From an uncultured bacterium (GTDB taxonomy: Bacteria; Cyanobacteriota; Vampirovibrionia; Gastranaerophilales; Gastranaerophilaceae): 64,000 bases of DNA. The translations under genes and the position numbers were made by a program. Of the stretch, positions 35,205-41,939 are shown in pieces (the stretch's first letter is position 1; each line of letters opens with the position of its first letter). The stretch is taken from assembly GCA_949296355.1 (NCBI GenBank), contig CASFPS010000001.1, positions 98,297 through 162,296 on the forward strand. Direction: 5' to 3'. The notes below the pieces were generated by a model that did no database searches, was not told the origin of the DNA, and saw only the letters and a program-made list of their open reading frames with translations.

Positions 35205-35567
35205 ATGGCAGTAACGTTAGAGATTCTCAATGGTTATCAACTTGAACAGCTATTTACTGAATATGGAAGAGGTAATCATTTTAGTTATGAAGGATACAAC
35301 GCTTTATATGATTACTTGTATGACTATTCAGAGGCTGTCGGAGAGGATTTTAAAGTTGATGTAATAGCCTTATGCTGTGATTTTACAGAATACAGCAATT
35401 GGGAAGAGATTTATCAAAATTATAGCTATTCTTATAATAGAGAAGCTGAAGCTTGGGAAAAAACTAATCAAGATGATTTTAAAAAATGGGTGCAAGATAG
35501 AACTACTGTAATTGAATGTACTAATTATAAAGATGATGTAATTGGTATTATTTTACAATGGTTTTAA
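35205..35567 (+). CDS. Early phage protein of unknown function
   Basis: This is a 120-residue, acidic, Tyr-rich protein (YDYLYDYSEAVGEDFKVDVI, then ALCCDFTEYSNWEEIYQNY). Similar short acidic proteins are widespread in phages and plasmids, mostly unannotated. As the first gene behind the early promoter it might counter a host system, possibly as a DNA mimic, but that is speculation. SD GTGAGGT. Confidence 0.65.
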   Translation: MAVTLEILNGYQLEQLFTEYGRGNHFSYEGYNALYDYLYDYSEAVGEDFKVDVIALCCDFTEYSNWEEIYQNYSYSYNREAEAWEKTNQDDFKKWVQDRTTVIECTNYKDDVIGIILQWF

Positions 35568-35612
35568 TTTTAAAGGGTATAAAATATTTTTCTTCTTATC
35601 TGGAATATTTTC

Positions 35613-35732
35613 TTGACACTTCCATATATTCCACAAATACCACAACCGGAAGAAAAACTAAATCAAGAAATATGTAATCTTGAGTTAATACCGGAAGAAC
35701 AGCTGGACATATTAGAAGCAGTGGGAGAATAA
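35613..35732 (+). CDS. Possible small acidic protein
   Basis: A TTG-started frame of 39 residues (PYIPQIPQPEEKLNQEICNL, then IPEEQLDILEAVGE) has a plausible composition but no strong SD. It fills the gap between two convincing genes. Weakly supported. Confidence 0.3.
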   Translation: MTLPYIPQIPQPEEKLNQEICNLELIPEEQLDILEAVGE

Positions 35733-35736
35733 ATCA

Positions 35737-36027
35737 ATGAAAGTAATATTTAAAAAGGATACAACAAACAACAATGAAATAATAGCTTTTATGCCTTATG
35801 ATATTTGCAATTGGCAAGGTGATTTCACTTGTTACGCTCATATTGGGCAACATTCAACAACAAATTATAATTATTATTTACGTTGTAAACCAGCAACACA
35901 AGAGGAATACAAAAGCCTATACAATGAATTAAAAAACATAGGCTATGAAATAGAAGTTATAAAGAAAATAAACACTAAAAAACTACAAATAGCATATAAG
36001 GATTTTATGGCAACATATAAATTTTAA
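35737..36027 (+). CDS. Conserved phage/plasmid protein of unknown function
   Basis: The 96-residue protein has KVIFKKDTTNNNEIIAFMPY, CYAHIGQHSTTNYNYYLRCK and ATQEEYKSLYNELKNIGY. This pattern is familiar from unnamed proteins on gut-bacterial mobile elements. SD GGGAG. No enzymatic motif is visible. Confidence 0.65.
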   Translation: MKVIFKKDTTNNNEIIAFMPYDICNWQGDFTCYAHIGQHSTTNYNYYLRCKPATQEEYKSLYNELKNIGYEIEVIKKINTKKLQIAYKDFMATYKF

Positions 36028-36040
36028 TAAGGATTTAAAA

Positions 36041-36226
36041 ATGACTAACACAACATTATTAAAGAAGGATTTAACAATAATTATAAGACTTGCAACAGAT
36101 ATTTTATTAAAAGATGAATTAGATGCAGAAGATTTAGTTACAGCTAACGAGCTTGAAACAGCCGTTACAATAAAGAAATTATTAACACAAATTGATAACA
36201 ATACAAATATTGAAATTCCATTTTAA
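36041..36226 (+). CDS. Small early protein of unknown function
   Basis: This is a 61-residue, helical, acidic protein (LARDILLK-like RLATDILLKDELDAEDLVTA). It is read from an ATG with AAGGA upstream. It belongs to a tight series of small early genes between 35.2 and 36.7 kb. Confidence 0.5.
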   Translation: MTNTTLLKKDLTIIIRLATDILLKDELDAEDLVTANELETAVTIKKLLTQIDNNTNIEIPF

Positions 36227-36237
36227 TAAGGGGCTAT

Positions 36238-36480
36238 ATGAAAAACAAAACTATTTTACTATCTAAAGCAGATATACAACAATTGAATAAAGAAGAAAAA
36301 GACAAGCTAGTAACATATTTTATGTTGGAAGTCTGTAAAAATACAAAAACTTACACCCAATCTGAGCTTTTAAAACTATTAAAAAATGTTTATCGTTTAG
36401 GTGTAAAAAGAATTAGATTTCTAAATGGTGAAGTTTACAAAGTATTATCAACCGGATTTTTAAAAGAGGTAACAGAATGA
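36238..36480 (+). CDS. Small early protein of unknown function
   Basis: This is an 80-residue basic protein (LSKADIQQLNKEEKDKLVTY, YTQSELLKLLKNVYRLGVKR). SD AAGGGG. It overlaps the next start by ATGA, so the two are probably translated together. Confidence 0.5.
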   Translation: MKNKTILLSKADIQQLNKEEKDKLVTYFMLEVCKNTKTYTQSELLKLLKNVYRLGVKRIRFLNGEVYKVLSTGFLKEVTE

Positions 36481-36671
36481 ACTACAAAGACCTATTAAAC
36501 CAAACAGACCAAATACAAATAACACGGCTTATAAACAAAAAAGAAATTATTGCAGATTTAAAAGCAATACCAACTGAGAATGTAGAAATAATATTCACAA
36601 AAGACAGCAGGCAAGTAATAATAAAACAGCCTAGAGGTTTAAAATTTATAAACCACATAGCAAGGAACTAA
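36477..36671 (+). CDS. Small early protein of unknown function
   Basis: The 64-residue protein begins MNYKDLLNQTDQIQITRLIN and ends in a basic stretch. It overlaps the preceding gene and lies 5 bp before the recombinase gene. No family recognised. Confidence 0.5.
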   Translation: MNYKDLLNQTDQIQITRLINKKEIIADLKAIPTENVEIIFTKDSRQVIIKQPRGLKFINHIARN

Positions 36672-36676
36672 TAAAA

Positions 36677-37468
36677 ATGCAATTAATGGAGCTCATAAAT
36701 GAAATAGAAAAAACATTGACCTTTGAAACAATCCAGCAATATAGAGTAAATGAGAGTAAAAAACATGAATTATTAAGTTTTATTTCACCTCATACAGATA
36801 TAAAAAAGATTGATTCAAAGCTTTGTAACAACTACATCCAACACCTTATAAGCAAAGGTAATCAATTAACAACCATATACCCTAAGTGGTATTATCTTAA
36901 AAGCCTGTTAACTTATGCTTATCACAACAAACTAATTGATGCTATACCTTATGTAAAATTATCTAAAAAGAAGAACAAAGAAAAAACAATTACAGATAAA
37001 AAAACAGTATTACAATTATTGAAATGGTGTAAAAACAATAAACAACAAGACTTAAGATTTATAATCCTTATAGGCTTTTATACCGGCTTAAGGATTGATA
37101 ATATTTTATCTATCCAGTCTAAACAGATTAATAATGGATATTTGAGGATATGGAAAAATAAATCTGATAACCCTTATTCAATACCAATCAAAAAGAGACT
37201 ACAGACAATCTTAAATAAAAACTTTAAACCATTTACAATAAAATACCAACAAGCAAGATATTTATTTAACAAGGCTAAAAAAGAATTAAATCTTGATTCA
37301 AGTATAACCTTACATTCATTAAGACACACCTTTTGCTCAAGATTAATTGAAACAGGTACAGACATAAGGGTTGTACAGCTATTAGCAGGACATAAAAACA
37401 TAACAACAACACAAATATATACACACATAAAAAATAAGCAATTAGAATTAGCAATTAACAATCTATAA
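36677..37468 (+). CDS. Second tyrosine recombinase (Xer/integrase family)
   Basis: This is a 263-residue protein with an N-terminal SAM-like core-binding domain (about 1-95) and a catalytic domain containing TGLRIDNI (Arg), SLRHTFCSRLIETG (His-x-x-Arg equivalent), LAGHKN (His) and TTQIYTHI (Tyr). All catalytic positions appear intact. Unlike the integrase at the right end it has no arm-binding N-terminal domain and is not next to att. It sits beside a phased repeat array, suggesting dimer resolution or a local inversion switch. Confidence 0.88.
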   Translation: MQLMELINEIEKTLTFETIQQYRVNESKKHELLSFISPHTDIKKIDSKLCNNYIQHLISKGNQLTTIYPKWYYLKSLLTYAYHNKLIDAIPYVKLSKKKNKEKTITDKKTVLQLLKWCKNNKQQDLRFIILIGFYTGLRIDNILSIQSKQINNGYLRIWKNKSDNPYSIPIKKRLQTILNKNFKPFTIKYQQARYLFNKAKKELNLDSSITLHSLRHTFCSRLIETGTDIRVVQLLAGHKNITTTQIYTHIKNKQLELAINNL

Positions 37469-37559
37469 ATATATTTTAGCATATATTAACTGGGATAAAG
37501 TATGTTAAAATATATTTATACACCTCACTTTATGCTGGTGTAACAATATCTAATGACTG

Positions 37560-37592
37560 CTAGGATATTATATAATATCCTAGCTTTTCTTA
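37560..37592 (+). terminator. Terminator after the second recombinase
   Basis: A perfect 24-bp palindrome (CTAGGATATTAT plus its complement, 37560-37583) is followed by CTTTTCTT. A small ACACC/GGTGT hairpin precedes it at about 37530-37553. Confidence 0.6.
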
Positions 37593-37615
37593 TGTATACT
37601 ATAGATAGTTATATC

Positions 37616-37725
37616 CTAAACATGTTTAAACATATTTTATTTATTGTTGTTAATTATAAACAGATATAAACATATTTAAACATGTATAAACAAATATAAA
37701 CATGTTTATTATATATATATATATA
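37616..37725. repeat. Phased 10-bp repeats next to an AT-only tract (candidate origin or centromere-like site)
   Basis: Units of consensus WTAAACATRT begin at 37616, 37626, 37656, 37666, 37676, 37686 and 37696. All are in the same 10-bp phase, with two degenerate units between. The array is followed by TTATTATATATATATATATA. Exact helical phasing of AAA tracts predicts bent DNA, and iterons plus an unwinding tract are typical of replication origins. Alternatives are a partition site or a repressor array. Confidence 0.6.
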
Positions 37726-37861
37726 ATAAGGAACTTGTTAAAATTGGTCTGTTATCCTCTCTGTTATTAGCTTTGAACCTGTTTTTAATTTTTAAAAAGC
37801 TGTATAAGTTAACCTGCCTGGGTTTGAGGTATATTGATAAGATTGTAGTTTATATTCCCTA

Positions 37862-38365
37862 CTAGGGTTTAGCTTCATCATAAGCCTTAATTCTAAATAT
37901 AGTAATATCTTTATCAACCCATTGGATTCTTTCAATATACTTTTCATCATCAGGAGATTTCATTATAATCGCTATCGCAGGCTTAAAGCCTGTTACTTTA
38001 GCGTAATATAATGATTGCCCGATTGCTTCAGCCCATTTTTTAGCAAAATCAAATTCTATGGCATAACCGTTATGAATACAATCAACCCTGGTATTATCAG
38101 GGAGAGTATATTCTGTAAATCCATAGCAATAATTATTAACAAAATCCTTTTCGGTTTGTGGATTCAAAATCATATTTGATTTTTCTACTAAATCTCCTCC
38201 AATACCTGTAAGATGGGGTATTTTTCTTTGAAGTTCTTTGTTTTCAAGGTAGAAGTTAACATTAAATATAATAGAGCCAAACAATATAAAGCCTATTATA
38301 ACTAAAAGGCTTAAAATTATCTGTGTTCTAGTATCTTTATACCATTCTTCAAAATTCATTATCAT
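37862..38365 (-). CDS. Membrane-anchored protein with nuclease-like C-terminal domain
   Basis: The 167-residue protein has one N-terminal membrane span (IILSLLVIIGFILFGSIIF, about 14-33). A soluble domain follows with TRVDCIHNGYAIEFDFAKKW, then EAIGQSLYYAKVTGFKPAIA. The spacing of Asp, Glu and Lys resembles PD-(D/E)xK nucleases; this is an inference. It is transcribed with the repressor, so it should be made in the lysogen, where a superinfection-exclusion or defence role is plausible. Confidence 0.6.
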   Translation of the reverse strand: MIMNFEEWYKDTRTQIILSLLVIIGFILFGSIIFNVNFYLENKELQRKIPHLTGIGGDLVEKSNMILNPQTEKDFVNNYCYGFTEYTLPDNTRVDCIHNGYAIEFDFAKKWAEAIGQSLYYAKVTGFKPAIAIIMKSPDDEKYIERIQWVDKDITIFRIKAYDEAKP

Positions 38366-38765
38366 TTAAACCTGTAATATTATCAATGAAAAAACCAGAT
38401 ATATCCAGTTGTGTATAATGCTCCTTGTATAGATGCTGCAACCTATCTCTTTTGTCTTCCCTAATAGCACTTATTTCATATTTGGTCAACTTTTTTGATT
38501 TAAAATAATTTTTATCAAACTTTAATTCCCTTTCAATCAACTCACAAGTGTTATTATCCAGGCATTCTGCTAATTTTTCTTTAGAATCCAAATAGGAATC
38601 TAAAATATATGCTTTATATTCTTCCGGATGGTCTATAATGTAATTATACGCTTCTTTTATTGTGATGATTTTATAATTATATCCTACTAAAAACCCAAAG
38701 ATACAGCTAAATATTAACAACCATCCCGTGTTTTGTTTGTTTAAATTTTCAGAATCAGCCACCAA
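38349..38765 (-). CDS. Membrane protein of the lysogeny operon, unknown function
   Basis: The 138-residue protein has one membrane segment (WLLIFSCIFGFLVGYNY, about 15-31) and a long charged helical region. It begins 2 bp after the repressor stop and overlaps the nuclease-like gene by 17 bp, so all three genes form one leftward operon expressed in the prophage state. Confidence 0.6.
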   Translation of the reverse strand: MVADSENLNKQNTGWLLIFSCIFGFLVGYNYKIITIKEAYNYIIDHPEEYKAYILDSYLDSKEKLAECLDNNTCELIERELKFDKNYFKSKKLTKYEISAIREDKRDRLQHLYKEHYTQLDISGFFIDNITGLNDNEF

Positions 38766-38767
38766 TT

Positions 38768-39478
38768 TTACACATTCTCCTTACTTCCATTCCATACAAC
38801 ACGACCGATAACTTCTATCATAACATCTGTATTATCGGGATAATAAACCTCATCTTTATACTTAGGATTGTTTGAGGAAATGTAAAGAACATCTCCACGT
38901 TTGAACAGTCTTTTAACCCTAAGTACAGAATTGTTTACACGGATAACAAATATCTGATTATTACCTGTGGTCTGAGAGCAATCAACCAACAGTAAATCAC
39001 CATCTTTAATATCATTGGGCTGATTCCAGCCGCTATCCATAGAATCACCTTGAGCGTGTATTAAATGCAAATGAGAATAATCATCTGATTTTAATATCTG
39101 TTTTAAGAATCGTTTATCAAAGAACATTTTATCAACTTCCGGTTCATCACTAAGCCATGTACCAACCCCAGCAGATGCCGATATATCGTGAATAGGGATA
39201 GCTATAATATTATTCTTATTATTATTTGTGATAGTTTGAGAGTTTAATAAAACATTCAACTCTTCTTTGGTATTGCATTCAATAGCTCTCTCATAACTAA
39301 CACCAAAAGCTTTATAAAAAGTAGCTCTTACACTCTTAGGTACATCTCTTTTGTTGTTTTCAACCATAGCAATAACCTGCTGATATGTTTCTAGTTTTTC
39401 TGCAAATTCTGCTTGAGTGTATCCCATAAAATTTCTTAGTTGTTTAAATTGGGCATTATTAAAATTTTTTTCTGTCAT
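38768..39478 (-). CDS. Phage repressor: XRE HTH plus S24 (LexA-type) peptidase domain
   Basis: This is a 236-residue CI-like repressor. The N-terminal HTH (FKQLRNFMGYTQAEFAEKLE) is followed by a linker with a candidate Ala-Gly cleavage site in ISASAGVG. The S24 domain has Ser in GDSMDSG and Lys in LRVKRLF as the catalytic dyad. It should maintain lysogeny and be inactivated by RecA-stimulated self-cleavage. The likely operator AACAAWTTGTT lies upstream and at the early promoter. SD AGAGG. Confidence 0.93.
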   Translation of the reverse strand: MTEKNFNNAQFKQLRNFMGYTQAEFAEKLETYQQVIAMVENNKRDVPKSVRATFYKAFGVSYERAIECNTKEELNVLLNSQTITNNNKNNIIAIPIHDISASAGVGTWLSDEPEVDKMFFDKRFLKQILKSDDYSHLHLIHAQGDSMDSGWNQPNDIKDGDLLLVDCSQTTGNNQIFVIRVNNSVLRVKRLFKRGDVLYISSNNPKYKDEVYYPDNTDVMIEVIGRVVWNGSKENV

Positions 39479-39505
39479 AATTACCTCTTTTGTTGTATTA
39501 TTAAA

Positions 39506-39543
39506 AACAAATTCTTGACATATAAAACAAATTGTTGTATAAT
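39506..39543 (+). promoter_or_regulatory. Rightward lytic promoter with operators
   Basis: TTGACA (39515-39520), a 17-bp spacer and TATAAT (39538-39543) form a near-consensus promoter. AACAAATTGTT (39526-39536) lies in the spacer and a one-mismatch copy, AACAAATTCTT, at 39506-39516 overlaps the -35 box. It is divergent from the repressor gene, giving a lambda-like switch arrangement. Confidence 0.8.
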
Positions 39544-39564
39544 AAAATTATGAAGAGTTGAAAA

Positions 39565-39740
39565 TTAAATAAAACAGCGGGAAGTAAAATTACCTCCTAA
39601 AAGCTAAGAATCCTGCTAAAGCTACCAGGAAAACTATGGAGTACACAGGTTTCAAGGTAAAAACCATAACAGCTATGTTCAAGAACATCACCACCTTTCT
39701 AAAAAGAAATAGTAGGTCTTAGCTTCACTGTTTTATTTAA
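39565..39740 (+). ncRNA. Candidate structured leader RNA at the right lytic promoter
   Basis: TTAAATAAAACAG (39565-39577) is complementary over all 13 nt to CTGTTTTATTTAA (39728-39740). Inside, AAGCTAAGA (39601-39609) pairs with TCTTAGCTT (39717-39725), and GGTTT/AAACC and ATGTTC/GAACAT (39675-39688) hairpins are nested. The domain starts about 15 nt after the predicted transcription start and contains no convincing gene. Probable roles are an immunity RNA, attenuator or antitermination RNA; family unknown. Confidence 0.5.
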
Positions 39741-39767
39741 AAGTTTCAAAGAGTACAAAAAGTTAAA

Positions 39768-39785
39768 ACAAAATAGCACAACACA
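39768..39785 (+). repeat. 18-bp repeat shared by both early leaders (copy 2)
   Basis: ACAAAATAGCACAACACA is the second copy of the element at 35123-35140 (one difference). It lies 28 nt after the structured domain. Confidence 0.5.
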
Positions 39786-39913
39786 GCATTTTGATTACAA
39801 CTTTTGTTAATATTATAACATAATTTTGCTATAAGGCAAAGAAGAGATATTCAAATATTATGAAGGATTTTAAAGAGTTTAATATGAAATAAATATTTAC
39901 TTATAAATTATCT

Positions 39914-39982
39914 AGGTCGGTTTGCTTACACACTATGTAGTTTCACCTTTCTCTCTCGTTTTTATTGACCGACCTTGTTTTT
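39914..39982 (+). terminator. Long hairpin terminator before the early right operon
   Basis: AGGTCGGT (39914-39921) pairs with ACCGACCT (39968-39975), with a 46-nt loop, followed by TGTTTTTG. It could attenuate transcription from the lytic promoter before the replication genes. Confidence 0.5.
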
Positions 39983-40012
39983 GCCAGGTCTTTATTAGTT
40001 TAAGGAGCATTA

Positions 40013-40054
40013 ATGCGTGCTGTGAAATTCAGCACCCTGGCTCGTTATGTTTAA
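40013..40054 (+). CDS. Possible 13-residue leader peptide
   Basis: ATG at 40013 with AAGGAG about 6 nt upstream encodes MRAVKFSTLARYV. A GTGCTG/CAGCAC hairpin is contained in it. It ends just upstream of the SD of the next gene. The arrangement suits translational coupling or attenuation, but length alone makes it uncertain. Confidence 0.3.
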   Translation: MRAVKFSTLARYV

Positions 40055-40073
40055 ATTTGAAGGAGATTTGAAG

Positions 40074-40352
40074 ATGCAGAGATTAGAACAGAAAAGAAAA
40101 AATTACTACGGATTAACAACAGCTCCTGATAGTGTGTTGAAGGAAAAACTTGATAAAGATATTCCAAAATACACTTGCAGCAGTTGTACAAAATGTAGTA
40201 ATAAGTGGTGTTCATTTTTCAATCGGAGGGTTGAACCTAAGTTTAATAAATGTTTTAACCATACATTCTACCATACTGTAGCAACTAAATATCAAGCTCC
40301 TGCAAATTTAGCAGAGAAGGTCAATGAAGAAGAACTGAAAAGGACAGCCTAA
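40074..40352 (+). CDS. Small cysteine-rich (zinc-finger-like) phage protein
   Basis: The 92-residue protein contains CSSCTKCSNKWC followed by FNKC, likely a small zinc site. The start at 40074 has GAAGGAG 8-9 nt upstream; an upstream ATG at 40047 lacks an SD. First main gene of the rightward replication operon. Confidence 0.6.
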   Translation: MQRLEQKRKNYYGLTTAPDSVLKEKLDKDIPKYTCSSCTKCSNKWCSFFNRRVEPKFNKCFNHTFYHTVATKYQAPANLAEKVNEEELKRTA

Positions 40353-40652
40353 ATGAAAAAACTCTGTCAAAGAATTGGTTATACAAAAAGAAAATTTACA
40401 GAGATAGCAATACTTTTAGATGAAGTTTATAAAGAGCTTCAGGAAACAAAAGAGAAGAAAAAAGAAGAATTAAAAGAATTAGAAAAAGAGCGTAATAAAC
40501 AGCATTCGGCTGAGACAAGAGCTATGGATAATCTAATCAATAAGATAAAAGCACGAATGAGATATTTATATAGGTCTGAGGATTCTTTGAAACATAAGGA
40601 AAGATTAGAAGAATTAGCAAAAATATTAGACTGGATGCAACAGAGTAACTAA
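40353..40652 (+). CDS. Coiled-coil phage protein
   Basis: This is a 99-residue, almost entirely helical, highly charged protein (LQETKEKKKEELKELEKERN). It starts directly after the previous stop with AAAGGA upstream. No function recognised. Confidence 0.55.
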   Translation: MKKLCQRIGYTKRKFTEIAILLDEVYKELQETKEKKKEELKELEKERNKQHSAETRAMDNLINKIKARMRYLYRSEDSLKHKERLEELAKILDWMQQSN

Positions 40653-40662
40653 AGGAGAAATT

Positions 40663-41559
40663 ATGGATAAGATTAAAGGATATAAAGTATTTAATCCTGA
40701 TTGGACGTGTAACGATTTTCAATATGAAGTAGGTAATACATATCATCATAACGGTTCTATAGAATTATGCAGAGAAGGTTTTCATTTTTGTGAAAAATTA
40801 GCTAATTGCTTCAATTATTATTCCTTTAACCCTGAGAATAAAGTCGCAGAAGTTATTGCGACAGGAGAAATAATTAAAGGTAATGATAAATGCGTAACAA
40901 ATAATATAGAAATTGTGCGAGAGATTAGCTGGAATGATGTATTGAATCTTGTGAATACAGGAATTAGTAATACTGGTTTCTGCAACTCAGGTGACTGCAA
41001 CTCAGGTGACTGGAACTCAGGTAACTGCAACTCAGGTGACTGGAACTCAGGTAACTGCAACTCAGGTAACTGCAACTCAGGTAACAGGAACTCAGGTAAC
41101 TGCAACTCAGGTAACTGCAACTCAGGTAACAGGAACTCAGGTAACAGGAACTCAGGTGACTGGAACTCAGGTAACAGGAACAGCGGAATGTTCAATGCCT
41201 GCAACTACGCTAACGGACTATTCAATTCTAAATCTCCAAAGATTTATATGTTCAATAAACCTACAAAACTTACATTTGAAGAGTTTCAAGAAAAATATCC
41301 TGAAGCTTATAACTTACTTAAATATTCTAACTTTAAATTAACAGAATGGATTCCTGAATGGCAAATGACAAATGAGGAAAAAGAAGCCCATCCTGAATAC
41401 AAAGTGCAAGAAGGTTATTTGAAAAGAAATAATTATAAGGACGTTTGTCAGCAAATGTGGAATAGTTTTGATAAAAGCGAAAGAAATAAAATCAAAAAAC
41501 TTCCTAATTTTGATAAAGAAATTTTTAAAGAGATTACAGGAATTGAGGTGCAGAAATGA
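40663..41559 (+). CDS. NSG-type pentapeptide-repeat protein with DUF7666-like N-terminus
   Basis: This is a 298-residue protein. Residues 1-105 resemble a phage domain seen before repeats (GYKVFNPDWTCNDFQYEVGN, then FHFCEKLANCFNYY). Residues about 107-176 are 14 units of NSG(N/D)(C/W/R), consistent with a right-handed beta-helix. The C-terminal 100 residues are helical and charged. Pentapeptide proteins can mimic DNA and act on gyrase or nucleases; that role here is only a hypothesis. SD AAAGGAG. Confidence 0.75.
   Translation: MDKIKGYKVFNPDWTCNDFQYEVGNTYHHNGSIELCREGFHFCEKLANCFNYYSFNPENKVAEVIATGEIIKGNDKCVTNNIEIVREISWNDVLNLVNTGISNTGFCNSGDCNSGDWNSGNCNSGDWNSGNCNSGNCNSGNRNSGNCNSGNCNSGNRNSGNRNSGDWNSGNRNSGMFNACNYANGLFNSKSPKIYMFNKPTKLTFEEFQEKYPEAYNLLKYSNFKLTEWIPEWQMTNEEKEAHPEYKVQEGYLKRNNYKDVCQQMWNSFDKSERNKIKKLPNFDKEIFKEITGIEVQK
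40981..41185 (+). repeat. 15-bp tandem repeats encoding NSGxx units
   Basis: About 14 head-to-tail copies of AACTCAGGTRACNGN-type units. The AACTCAGGT core is almost invariant, while only GAC/AAC and the TGC/TGG/AGG codon vary. Low divergence suggests recent expansion, and unit number is likely to vary between isolates. Confidence 0.9.
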
Positions 41560-41864
41560 AAACAGCAGAGGAAATTAAACTTAAAAAGGCGGCGGGTTTT
41601 GCGCTATTGATGCCGAAAAATAAAAGATTAAAACAGGAACGCGGGGAGCTGGAAATAAAAAATGTAACCTTGCAAAACAGATACCAACAAGTAGCCGGAG
41701 CAACAACGGAAGCAGCCTGCTACCGCAAGGCTCTTGAGGAGATTGAGGAGATTGCAAACGAGCCTTGTGTCGCAGATGCCCTAGACGATTGTAAGTCTTG
41801 CGGTATCTGGTGTGAGCATAAAGATATACTCAATATTATCAACAAAGCAAAGGGGGAAGAATGA
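41556..41864 (+). CDS. Phage protein of unknown function
   Basis: The 102-residue protein has an N-terminal helix (KLKKAAGFALLMPKNKRLKQ) and a C-terminal cysteine-containing segment (EPCVADALDDCKSCGIWC). It overlaps the preceding stop (ATGA). The cysteine cluster could bind metal. Confidence 0.5.
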   Translation: MKTAEEIKLKKAAGFALLMPKNKRLKQERGELEIKNVTLQNRYQQVAGATTEAACYRKALEEIEEIANEPCVADALDDCKSCGIWCEHKDILNIINKAKGEE

Positions 41865-41932
41865 TTAAACTTATAGTTGTTGCAATAATCTTCTTCTGGA
41901 TAGGGTTTTCAATAGCCGGAGAAACTGAATAG
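41861..41932 (+). CDS. Possible 23-residue membrane peptide
   Basis: ATGA overlap with the previous stop and AGGGGGA upstream open a frame encoding MIKLIVVAIIFFWIGFSIAG plus three residues, a single membrane span. Small hydrophobic peptides are common in phage early regions. Confidence 0.35.
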   Translation: MIKLIVVAIIFFWIGFSIAGETE

Positions 41933-41939
41933 GTAGAAA

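Noticed and set aside
35581..35640. TTGACA at about 35613 as a promoter
   Set aside because: No acceptable -10 box lies 15-19 bp downstream, and the same bases fit the start of a small coding frame.
40981..41185. Short tandem repeats as a possible CRISPR array
   Set aside because: Units are 15 bp, contiguous, without spacers, and encode NSGxx repeats in frame.
40818..41204. Long minus-strand open frame opposite the pentapeptide-repeat gene
   Set aside because: It is a by-product of the 15-bp repeat read in reverse; no SD and a periodic low-complexity product.
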